Source: an uncultured Eubacteriales bacterium
GTDB lineage: Bacteria > Bacillota > Clostridia > Monoglobales > Monoglobaceae
Assembly: GCA_900550775.1 (NCBI GenBank)
Contig: URTH01000059.1
Span: 1 to 9,364 of the forward strand
DNA length: 9,364 nt
Reading direction: 5' to 3'
The translations under genes and the position numbers were made by a program. A model generated the notes under the pieces. That model ran no database searches. It worked only from the letters and a program-made list of their open reading frames with translations, and was not told where the DNA came from. Below are positions 1-6,147 of this stretch, one piece after another (position 1 is the stretch's first letter; each line of letters starts with the position of its first letter).

Positions 1-732
1 CGAAAAAAAGGCCGGATCATCGCAGTGGGAATTTTGTTTCTTCTGCTGGCCGTCGGTGCGGCCGTTGTGGCGACGCAGTGGAACAACATCGAGGCACTCC
101 GTTATGCGAAAAAGTATACACCGCAGCAGCGGCAGGCGCTACTGGAAGAGAATCAGGAAGAAATACAGCGGATTCTGGAAAAGTTCCCGGAGGTTCATGT
201 TTCCCCCTTGAATGAGGAGCAGGAGCAGCAGCTGAGAAACGGTGAACTTTCCGAAGAAGAGGCACTGCTGCTGATCCAGGGTGAAACGCCGGAGAGCCGG
301 GAATCGTCCGGGCAAGCTGCGGCGCCGGAGGACGAGAACGCGGATGCGCAGGCGCAGACGGCGGAACTTGCCGCAGAGAATGCGGATTCTTCCGAAAAAA
401 GCGGCGAGCAGCAGCTGCAGGAGTTATTTGCAAAGGTCTATCTGCTCCGTTCCGGGTTTTCCGGGCGGCTGGATGACTTAATCGATGGGGCAAAACAGGA
501 GTACACCGCAAAAAACGGCAATGTCGATAAAGCGGCATTTGTGAAGGAATATTTGGGAAAGGGTTCTGCTTTGGAATCCGCCTGTGATGCCGAGATGGAA
601 ACGCTTTTGGGACAGATATCGGAGATCCTGAAGGAAACCGGCGGCGATACCGCCACGGTGGAGGAAATCAGAAATGCCTATCAAAATGAAAAAAGCATTC
701 AAAAGGCGGTTCTGATGGATCAGTATCAATAA
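1..732 (+). CDS. Membrane-anchored Glu/Ala-rich protein of unknown function (5' end missing)
   Basis: The frame is open from base 1 and ends at TAA 730-732, so the true start probably lies before the window. A GTG at 25 exists, but it falls inside the membrane segment and would remove the basic residues before it, so it is unlikely to be the start. The visible protein (243 codons) opens with a short basic stretch (RKKGR) and one hydrophobic segment (visible residues 6-26), a signal anchor with the N-terminus inside. A charged region follows, with Glu/Gln-rich helices likely to form coiled coil, then a low-complexity Ala/Glu/Asp/Ser linker (about residues 95-135), then a second helical domain to the end. 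I infer that most of the protein lies outside the membrane. No catalytic motif is visible. It is followed after 33 bp by a VanZ-like gene on the same strand, so cotranscription is likely. The layout resembles hypothetical envelope proteins of Clostridia, but I cannot assign a function. Confidence 0.8.
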   Translation, partial: RKKGRIIAVGILFLLLAVGAAVVATQWNNIEALRYAKKYTPQQRQALLEENQEEIQRILEKFPEVHVSPLNEEQEQQLRNGELSEEEALLLIQGETPESRESSGQAAAPEDENADAQAQTAELAAENADSSEKSGEQQLQELFAKVYLLRSGFSGRLDDLIDGAKQEYTAKNGNVDKAAFVKEYLGKGSALESACDAEMETLLGQISEILKETGGDTATVEEIRNAYQNEKSIQKAVLMDQYQ

Positions 733-750
733 TCTTTCAAATGATTGAGC

Positions 751-768
751 AGGGGATGAGAGCACTTG
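751..768 (+). promoter_or_regulatory. Shine-Dalgarno and TTG start codon of the VanZ-like gene
   Basis: AGGGG at 751-755 lies 10 nt before a TTG at 766-768. In this frame a TGA at 757-759 blocks any earlier start, and no ATG or GTG occurs before the first membrane segment. TTG 766 is therefore the only sensible start. The ATGs at 741 and 756 are in another frame. The non-AUG start and rather long spacing suggest modest translation. Confidence 0.65.
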
Positions 769-1257
769 CAAAAAACCAAGACGCAAAGATACATACTTTG
801 GATTTTACTTTTTCTGGCGGCCGGTTTGGTTTTTTGGTTTTCCTCCCAGAATGCGGAAAGTTCGTCAAAGCTGAGTTGGGACGTTGTGGAACAGGTCGCG
901 GAACACGCGCCGATGCACCAAAATGTCCCGGACAGCATCGAAACGGCGAAAAAAAGCGCCGCATGGGACGCGGTTCATTGGTTTGTGCGCAAGATGGCGC
1001 ATTTTACCCTGTACTTTATCATCGGTTTTTTGCTGATGTGTCTGATGCGTTCCTATCAAAAGTGCGATAAAAAACATGTGCTGATTGCACTGCTGATCGG
1101 CGCGGTTTATGCCTTAAGCGATGAATTTCATCAGTATTTTGTGCCGGGGCGTGACGCAAAGCTGCTTGATGTTTTGATTGACACCACAGGGGTTTTTGCA
1201 GGAATCGCACTTTCTTTTGTAGCAGCTTGGCTGCACGGAAGATTGAAGAGAAAATAA
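766..1257 (+). CDS. VanZ-like family integral membrane protein
   Basis: This 163-residue protein shows the VanZ-like pattern. There is a first membrane helix (about 9-25) ending in the FSSQ motif (25-28), then a polar extracytoplasmic stretch. The conserved RK..H..LYF motif (R75, K76, H79) enters the second helix (about 80-95), followed by a third helix (about 104-117). The signature D119-E120-x-H122-Q123-x-F125-x-P127-G128-R129 with D135 leads into the last helix (about 136-156). The C-terminus is basic (RLKRK). The family is named after VanZ of Tn1546, which gives low-level teicoplanin resistance, but most chromosomal members have no proven function and no vanA-type genes are present here, so resistance should not be inferred. 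It sits 33 bp after the preceding membrane-protein gene and 42 bp before the SLH gene, within an apparent envelope cluster. Family assignment is firm; function is unknown. Confidence 0.9.
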   Translation: MQKTKTQRYILWILLFLAAGLVFWFSSQNAESSSKLSWDVVEQVAEHAPMHQNVPDSIETAKKSAAWDAVHWFVRKMAHFTLYFIIGFLLMCLMRSYQKCDKKHVLIALLIGAVYALSDEFHQYFVPGRDAKLLDVLIDTTGVFAGIALSFVAAWLHGRLKRK

Positions 1258-1272
1258 TTTAGTTTTTATATA
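1243..1272 (+). promoter_or_regulatory. Possible weak promoter for the SLH protein gene
   Basis: TTGAAG (1243-1248) and TATATA (1267-1272) are 18 bp apart, each matching 4 of 6 bases of the sigma-A consensus. The pair overlaps the end of the VanZ-like gene and would start transcription just ahead of the SLH gene's ribosome site. The flank is AT-rich, so a chance match is possible. Read-through from the upstream genes is the alternative, as no terminator is visible between them. Confidence 0.3.
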
Positions 1273-1299
1273 CACAACAATAGCTAGGAGGCGTTTGTT

Positions 1300-2838
1300 A
1301 TGAAAAAATTAACAGCAGTAATATTGACCGTGGCAATGGTTATTTCTTGCTTTGCAATGACCGTTGCCGCAGCAGGCACTGTGAATGTACCGTCAGATTT
1401 GCAGGTTGGCGTGCAGGGCGAGGGCTTTGCGGACAACATCATGATCTCTGCCGGAACGGCAGTAAACCTGCAGGCTACTATCGACATGGCACCGGTACGG
1501 GCAGAATTTGAGAAGCAGTATCAGGATATGGCAGATACGCTCACCGATCCGGCAATGCTGGCAAAGTTCCTCAGCTGCAAAATGACCGGCAGCTGGACAT
1601 GGACTTTGATTTGCCCGGAGGCAACCGTACTGCCGGATGCAGTGCTGACCGGAGCCGACTTGGCAGGCTTTAATGATAACGCAAAGCTGATCTTTAAGGA
1701 AAAGTCCAGAACGCTGAATCGTGAAAACGGCAATATTGTTTTCACAATTGAGACGGAGATTGCCGGCCTTGCAGACAGCGAAGGAAACCGTCCCGGTTTC
1801 TGCACCGTTGGGGATATGAAGGATCATCTTAATACATGGCTCGCTGATATGCAGTTTAACATTTCGGGCATTAAGGTATCCGCGACCGAGGGAACTACGT
1901 TCTTAGGTTCTATGACCGGTAATACCGATATTAAAGCAAATGTCCTGAGTGAATCCTTTGCATTTATTTCCGTTCCGAAGAATACGCAAAAGGGCGCAAT
2001 CCGTGCTAATGTGACGATCCAGACCTCCGGTGACGAAGATACCGGTTACAGAGGCGGTTCCGCATCCGGCGGCAAGAATCTGCCGACTACTTCGAAGAAT
2101 CTTGATGAGGAGAACGGTTCTTCGCAGAATCAGGGCACTGCAAGCAGCGATGTAAGCGGCCTTGACAGCAAGAACCATATGGCATACGTAGAGGGTGACA
2201 GCGACGGACTGGTTCGTCCGAATGACAGCATCAGCCGTGCTGAGGTTGCGACCATGCTTTACCGTCTGTTAGACGCAAGCCGCCGTGACGAAATCTTCAC
2301 CGATACTTACCGTTTTGCAGATCTGTCCAAGGATCTTTGGTACAACAAGGCTGTTGCATCGATGGCACAGGGCGGATATGTAACCGGTTATGAGGACGGC
2401 AACTTCTACGGTGATAATGCAATTACCAGAGCAGAAATGGTTGCAATGGTGACCCGTTTCGCTGCTGCCAAGACCGGCGCAGTGAACTTTGCCGATGTAG
2501 ACGGCAGTTACTGGGCACATGATGCAATCGCAACCGCAGTTGCAAACAACTGGGTATCCGGTTACCCGGATAGCACTTTCCGCCCGGATCAGTACATTAC
2601 CCGTGCAGAGTCGATGGCAATCATCAACCGTGTGTTGGGTCGCGGCGTTTCGGAAGAAGGCCTGCGTGAAAATACTTACAAGAACTGGGCTGACAACGCA
2701 GATCCGAATGAATGGTACTATTATGAAATCATAGAGGCAGGAAACAGCCACAACTACACCGGCGCTAGACCGAGTGAGGTTTGGGGCGGCATGGCTGCAA
2801 TTCCTTACTATGATATCGAGCATTACGAAAGACCGTAA
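1300..2838 (+). CDS. Secreted S-layer homology (SLH) domain protein
   Basis: The product has 512 residues. An AGGAGG at 1286-1291, 8 nt before ATG 1300, fixes the start. Residues 1-25 form a Sec signal peptide (MKK, a hydrophobic core, then VAAA), probably cut after A25. Residues about 26-245 form a domain I do not recognise, with three cysteines (C93, C105, C168). A Gly/Ser/Asn-rich linker (about 246-292) leads to three SLH repeats, about 292-324, 338-387 and 397-447. Each carries the hallmark S/T-R-A-E: R313-A314-E315, R377-A378-E379 and R435-A436-E437. A Trp/Tyr-rich tail (about 460-487) resembles the segment that often follows the third repeat in clostridial proteins. SLH trimers bind pyruvylated secondary cell-wall polysaccharide, so this should be a non-covalently wall-attached surface protein, with the N-terminal domain as its functional or lattice part. 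A strong terminator follows directly. The anchoring role is well supported; the N-terminal function is unknown. Confidence 0.95.
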   Translation: MKKLTAVILTVAMVISCFAMTVAAAGTVNVPSDLQVGVQGEGFADNIMISAGTAVNLQATIDMAPVRAEFEKQYQDMADTLTDPAMLAKFLSCKMTGSWTWTLICPEATVLPDAVLTGADLAGFNDNAKLIFKEKSRTLNRENGNIVFTIETEIAGLADSEGNRPGFCTVGDMKDHLNTWLADMQFNISGIKVSATEGTTFLGSMTGNTDIKANVLSESFAFISVPKNTQKGAIRANVTIQTSGDEDTGYRGGSASGGKNLPTTSKNLDEENGSSQNQGTASSDVSGLDSKNHMAYVEGDSDGLVRPNDSISRAEVATMLYRLLDASRRDEIFTDTYRFADLSKDLWYNKAVASMAQGGYVTGYEDGNFYGDNAITRAEMVAMVTRFAAAKTGAVNFADVDGSYWAHDAIATAVANNWVSGYPDSTFRPDQYITRAESMAIINRVLGRGVSEEGLRENTYKNWADNADPNEWYYYEIIEAGNSHNYTGARPSEVWGGMAAIPYYDIEHYERP

Positions 2839-2853
2839 TACAGAGCCTATGGG

Positions 2854-2886
2854 GCACCCGTCACGCGATGTGACGGGTGCTTTTTT
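2854..2886 (+). terminator. Intrinsic terminator after the SLH gene
   Basis: A perfect 11-bp GC-rich stem pairs GCACCCGTCAC (2854-2864) with GTGACGGGTGC (2870-2880) around a 5-nt loop, followed directly by six T residues (2881-2886). It starts 15 bp after the SLH stop codon and separates the envelope cluster from the mannosidase gene. Confidence 0.95.
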
Positions 2887-2982
2887 GTGCCTGCGATTCG
2901 CGCTTTTCTGCACGAAACCGCCGCGCGGCATGAAGTGGAATCCGTAAAAATGTCCTTTATTCTGGAAATTTGTTTTTGTCTC

Positions 2983-3011
2983 TTGTATTCATGAAATGCC
3001 TATGCTATAAC
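2983..3011 (+). promoter_or_regulatory. Promoter of the alpha-mannosidase gene (extended -10 type)
   Basis: TATAAC at 3006-3011 matches 5 of 6 bases of the sigma-A -10 box. It is preceded by TGC at 3003-3005, giving an extended -10. A weak -35, TTGTAT (2983-2988), lies 17 bp upstream. Transcription would begin near 3017-3019 and give a leader of about 150 nt. The rest of 2887-2982 shows no gene or clear site. Confidence 0.6.
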
Positions 3012-3014
3012 TAA

Positions 3015-3114
3015 AGCAAGATATCCCCTGCCTTAGCAGGCGGCGGGTTCCGCTTGGTTTTTCAGCGGCGGCACAAGCCGCTGAAACAACGCATCACGGG
3101 GGTGACCCCTTGCT
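3015..3114 (+). ncRNA. Candidate structured 5' leader of the mannosidase mRNA
   Basis: The untranslated leader can fold into several helices. AGCAAG (3015-3020) is complementary to CTTGCT (3109-3114) and could close the domain. Inside are CCTGC/GCAGG (3027-3031 with 3036-3040), a perfect 10-bp stem TTTCAGCGGC/GCCGCTGAAA (3060-3069 with 3077-3086, loop GGCACAA), and a G-run/C-run hairpin (3098-3102 with 3106-3109) that competes with the last base of the closing helix. The 10-bp stem is followed by no T-run, so it is not an intrinsic terminator. I do not recognise a known riboswitch or T-box consensus. It may be a cis-regulatory RNA, an mRNA stabiliser, or simply a structured leader without a switch. 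The helices are seen in the sequence; function is inference. Confidence 0.4.
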
Positions 3115-3165
3115 GAACGAAAATTGTAATACGCAATCAATTCCACGGGAAAGAGGGCTGAGAAC

Positions 3166-5859
3166 ATGGAAGAGAAAAAAAGAGACATTTATTATTTTGC
3201 CGGAACGCACTGGGATCGGGAATGGTACCAGACCTTTCAGCAGTTTCGGTACCGTCTGGTCGACATGCTGGACGAACTGGTAGAAACCATGGAAAACGAT
3301 CCGTCGCTCGGTGTATTTCACTTAGACGGACAGACGATTGTCATGGAGGATTATGCGGAGATTAACCCGGAGGGGGCTGAGCGGCTGAAAAAGCTGGTTG
3401 CGCAGGGACGGGTTAAAATCGGGCCGTGGTACGTGATGCCGGACGAATTTTTGGTGTCCGGCGAAAGTCTGATCCGGAATCTGATGATCGGCCATCGATT
3501 ATCCAAAAAATGGGGCGCGGAAGAGGCCTGGAAGTTCGGTTATATTTGTGACATTTTCGGGCATATTGCGCAGACGCCGCAGATCATGGTCGGGTTTGGG
3601 ATTCCGTATTCGCTGTTCTGCCGCGGCTTTGGCGGAAAGACCGAACCGTATTTTATCTGGCAGTCCCCGGACGGGAGCGAGTGCATCAACTTCCGCTTGG
3701 GCGATAAAAATGGGTACGGTGAATTTTGCCTTCAGGTGCTCTCTAAGGTGCGTTATTTTATCGATGACACCGACGAGAATATCAAAAAGCGCATGGACGA
3801 ATATATGAAATATCTCATCACACTGACAAAGTACCCGGTTCACGTTGTGATGGATGCCTTAGACCATATGCCGCTGCATAAGGACACCAACAAGTATTTA
3901 AAGTGGATCGAGGCGGCGATCCCGGATGCCAATGTGCATCAGGTGGATCTGCGTGAAGCAGGAAAAAAACTGGAGCAGTACCGCGATCAGATGCAGGTCG
4001 TTAAGGGCGAGATGAATTTAACCAACAAGGACGCATTCGGCCATCTGATTACCAATACCCTGTCGAGCTATTATCCCATTAAGCAGAGCAATGACCGCTG
4101 CCAGAACCGCCTGGAAAAGGTGATTGAGCCGCTTTTGGTATATAGCAAGATGGCAGGGCATACGCTGAACCGCCGCTACGCGGATCTGGCCTATCGCTAT
4201 CTGATCCAAAACCATCCGCATGATTCGATTTGCGGCTGCTCGATTGACCAGGTACATAAGGATATGATCTATCGTTTTGACCAGGTATCGGAGCTTTGTG
4301 ACGTACTGCAAAACGCATATCTTTGGAAGGATCAGCGCCCGTATCTGGAGCCGGAAAAGGACGAGCAAACGGATTGTATACTCACACTTTATAATCCGCT
4401 GCCGATGCAAAGAGACGAGGTCGTGGAGGCCGCGGTGGAGCTGCGTACGGATTATCCGTATCACTATGCAGAACCGTTTGGATATGAGATGATCAACAGC
4501 TTCCGCCTGCTGGACGAAAACGGCACGGAAATCCCCTATCAAATCGTGAAAATCCGCAAGAATCAGATTGTGCCGATCGTGGATCAGCATAACCGCGGCG
4601 TCGATGTGTATACGATTGCGTTTCGCGCAAAGCTGCCGGCCGGCGGCAAAGCGGAATATCGGATTGTCCCCAGCGAAAAGCCGGTACGCTATTTAAGGCA
4701 TATGACCTCCGGACAGGACTTTATGGAAAACGAGTATGTTAAAATCCGGATTGCGCCAAACGGCAGCGTGACTTTAGAGGATAAAAAGACCGGAAAGACG
4801 TATGAAAATCAGTTGAATCTTGCCGATGATATCGAGATCGGCGACGGCTGGTTCCACGCCCCGGCGGTGGAGAACCGCATTTGTTATTCTTACGGCACGG
4901 ATGCGCAGATTGAAAAAGTGCAGGACGGCGTGTGCCGCTGCGTATTTCGGATCACCAAGGAATGGAAGCTTCCTGCCGCCGCGTCGTTTTTGGAATCCAC
5001 CGCAAACGATACATTCAGCAAGCAGCGCAGCGAAGAAACGGTGGTTTGCCGCGCCGTCTTTGAAGTGGGGCTGTCGCAGAACGCGCGGCATGCGGATGTT
5101 ACGCTGCGGTTTGATAACCGTGCCAAGGATCATCGGCTGCGCCTTATGATGCCGACAAAAACGGAGGGGGACACCTATTTTGCCGGTCAGGCGTTCTATT
5201 GCTGCGAGCGCAAGACGGGAATCAATTATGATTCCGGCGACTGGATCGAACCGTCCGTTTATGAAAAGGCGATGAACGGAATCGTAGGAAAACGGAACGC
5301 AGACGGCACCGGCCTTGCACTGGTTGCGGCGGAGGGACTGCACGAGTGCGCCGGCTATGACGACGCGGACGGAACGGTTGCGGTTACGCTGCTTCGGGCG
5401 TTTCGCCATACGGTCAATACCAACGGGCAGACGCGCGGCCAGCTGCAAGGCGAGCACCGGTATCACTTTTATTTGATGCCGCTCTCTGCTGCGGTGACGT
5501 ATGCCGATCTTTTGCAGCTGCAAAATACCATGGCGGCCGACATCTTAATGGGCTGTCGCGAAGTCTTGCCAAAGACGGAGACCCGGAAAGCCGTATCGAT
5601 GATTGCGGTTACCGGCAAGAGCGTGGTAACCAGTGTTATCAAATGTGCAGAGAATCAAAAGGATGCCGTTGTGGTGCGTGTATGGAATGCGTCCGATGCG
5701 GAAACCACGGCAAAGATTGCCTTTGCAAAGGAAATAAAAGACGCAAAGCGCGTAAATCTGAATGAAGAAACCCAAGAGGGCGCGCTGCACCGGGACGGAA
5801 ATGCTGTGACGCTGCCGCTGACCCCGTGGAAGATTGCAAGCGTGATGGTGAAGCTGTAA
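3166..5859 (+). CDS. Glycoside hydrolase family 38 alpha-mannosidase
   Basis: This 897-residue protein has the usual length of bacterial GH38 enzymes (MngB-like and streptococcal types). GAGGG at 3153-3157 lies 8 nt before ATG 3166. The N-terminal catalytic domain begins with GTHWDREWY, giving zinc ligands H15 and D17. HLDGQT follows (52-57), then IGPWY (85-89). GYICDIFGH holds the expected nucleophile D129; the residue before it is Cys where many relatives have Pro. A D-x-x-DH segment (D230, D233, H234) is a candidate acid/base region. HPHDSICG (350-357) falls in the middle domain and supplies the last zinc ligand, most likely H352. The rest is the beta-rich C-terminal region. No signal peptide is present, so it should act in the cytoplasm on alpha-mannosides taken up as small glycans, or on mannosylglycerate-type substrates. 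No transporter or other sugar gene lies in the window. It has its own promoter and leader and ends at a terminator. Family is firm; substrate is not. Confidence 0.95.
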   Translation: MEEKKRDIYYFAGTHWDREWYQTFQQFRYRLVDMLDELVETMENDPSLGVFHLDGQTIVMEDYAEINPEGAERLKKLVAQGRVKIGPWYVMPDEFLVSGESLIRNLMIGHRLSKKWGAEEAWKFGYICDIFGHIAQTPQIMVGFGIPYSLFCRGFGGKTEPYFIWQSPDGSECINFRLGDKNGYGEFCLQVLSKVRYFIDDTDENIKKRMDEYMKYLITLTKYPVHVVMDALDHMPLHKDTNKYLKWIEAAIPDANVHQVDLREAGKKLEQYRDQMQVVKGEMNLTNKDAFGHLITNTLSSYYPIKQSNDRCQNRLEKVIEPLLVYSKMAGHTLNRRYADLAYRYLIQNHPHDSICGCSIDQVHKDMIYRFDQVSELCDVLQNAYLWKDQRPYLEPEKDEQTDCILTLYNPLPMQRDEVVEAAVELRTDYPYHYAEPFGYEMINSFRLLDENGTEIPYQIVKIRKNQIVPIVDQHNRGVDVYTIAFRAKLPAGGKAEYRIVPSEKPVRYLRHMTSGQDFMENEYVKIRIAPNGSVTLEDKKTGKTYENQLNLADDIEIGDGWFHAPAVENRICYSYGTDAQIEKVQDGVCRCVFRITKEWKLPAAASFLESTANDTFSKQRSEETVVCRAVFEVGLSQNARHADVTLRFDNRAKDHRLRLMMPTKTEGDTYFAGQAFYCCERKTGINYDSGDWIEPSVYEKAMNGIVGKRNADGTGLALVAAEGLHECAGYDDADGTVAVTLLRAFRHTVNTNGQTRGQLQGEHRYHFYLMPLSAAVTYADLLQLQNTMAADILMGCREVLPKTETRKAVSMIAVTGKSVVTSVIKCAENQKDAVVVRVWNASDAETTAKIAFAKEIKDAKRVNLNEETQEGALHRDGNAVTLPLTPWKIASVMVKL

Positions 5860-5862
5860 ACG

Positions 5863-5892
5863 AAAAAAGGGTCTCCGCGCGGAGACCCTTTT
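5863..5892 (+). terminator. Intrinsic terminator after the mannosidase (left copy of a repeated palindrome)
   Basis: A self-complementary 20-mer, GGGTCTCCGCGCGGAGACCC (5869-5888), is followed by TTTT (5889-5892) and preceded by AAAAAA (5863-5868). It starts a few bases after the mannosidase stop and could end transcription from both sides. The same palindrome, with its T tail and the adjacent A on each side (26 identical bases, 5868-5893), recurs at 6122-6147. Confidence 0.9.
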
Positions 5893-5915
5893 AGCGTGTC
5901 GATAAACTCTATTTT

Positions 5916-5996
5916 GCGAAAAATTTCATTTTGATTTGATCGCCGTCCCCTGTTCCGCCATGCCTACCACGGCGGCGCGGCAATGAAATTTTTCGC
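5916..5996. repeat. 15-bp perfect inverted repeat (hairpin I of the element)
   Basis: GCGAAAAATTTCATT (5916-5930) is the exact reverse complement of 5982-5996. The 51-nt interior holds a further 6-bp pairing, CGCCGT (5941-5946) with ACGGCG (5969-5974), so the whole folds as a nested hairpin. Confidence 0.85.
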
Positions 5997-6008
5997 CGAT
6001 TTCACGCC

Positions 6009-6102
6009 GTTTTCGGCAAGATATTGCGACATTGCCGCTGCGGCTTGGAAAGCGGAATATGGGCTTTGGGCAATTGATTCAAAGCAATATCTTGCTGAAA
6101 AC
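6009..6102. repeat. 19-bp inverted repeat (hairpin II of the element)
   Basis: GTTTTCGGCAAGATATTGC (6009-6027) pairs with 6084-6102 over 19 positions, with a single G-T wobble (6015 with 6096). An inner 6-bp helix, ATTGCC (6031-6036) with GGCAAT (6069-6074), or alternatively CCGCT (6035-6039) with AGCGG (6051-6055), continues the fold. Confidence 0.85.
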
Positions 6103-6122
6103 CGACTTTTTCGGCAGTCTGA

Positions 6123-6146
6123 GGGTCTCCGCGCGGAGACCCTTTT
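6123..6146 (+). terminator. Right copy of the palindromic terminator
   Basis: The identical 20-bp palindrome (6123-6142) plus TTTT (6143-6146) sits directly against the stop codon of the minus-strand regulator gene (6148-6150). Its T-run serves only plus-strand transcripts. On the regulator's strand the hairpin is followed by TCAGACTG, not a T-run, so it is a poor terminator there, although the left copy keeps a good T-run for that strand. Confidence 0.75.
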
Positions 6147-6147
6147 A

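Larger units (their letters stand above)
5893..6120. mobile_element. MITE-like non-coding repeat element flanked by duplicated terminators
   Basis: This 228-bp stretch lies between two identical 26-bp terminator copies and encodes no convincing protein. Its ends form imperfect terminal inverted repeats: AGCGTGTCGATAAA (5893-5906) against AGACTGCCGAAAAA (reverse complement of 6107-6120), matching at 10 of 14 positions. Inside are two large hairpins, 5916-5996 and 6009-6102. Short length, no transposase, terminal inverted repeats, strong folding and flanking direct repeats together suggest a non-autonomous element that inserted at a bidirectional terminator. A direct repeat this long is unusual for a target duplication, so the palindromes may instead belong to the element. 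A structured intergenic repeat or non-coding RNA is the other reading. The element is not shown to be multicopy by this window alone. Confidence 0.5.

Noticed and set aside
17..538. Minus-strand open frame of 173 codons over the first gene
   Set aside because: Its Pro/Arg/Ala-rich translation is typical of the antisense of an acidic coding region. The plus frame has a clear membrane anchor and continues beyond the window.
766..1257. Reading the VanZ-like gene as glycopeptide resistance
   Set aside because: No vanR/S/H/A/X homologues are present, and most VanZ-like proteins are chromosomal genes of unknown role.
2269..2931. Minus-strand open frame of 220 codons over the SLH repeats and terminator
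   Set aside because: It mirrors the SLH coding region and crosses a perfect terminator. It has no supporting motif.
3094..3114. GGGGTGACCCC resembling part of a T-box antiterminator
   Set aside because: The T-box UGGN bulge sequence, specifier loop and a downstream terminator are all absent, and the gene is not amino-acid related.
3153..3165. GGCTGAGA-like string that recalls the thiamine pyrophosphate riboswitch
   Set aside because: It lies at the mannosidase ribosome site, and the other conserved THI-box segments are missing or in the wrong order.
4774..5523. Minus-strand open frame of 249 codons inside the mannosidase
   Set aside because: It is a shadow of the GH38 gene, with Arg/Ala-rich out-of-frame composition and no recognisable motif. 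The plus-strand family match is decisive.
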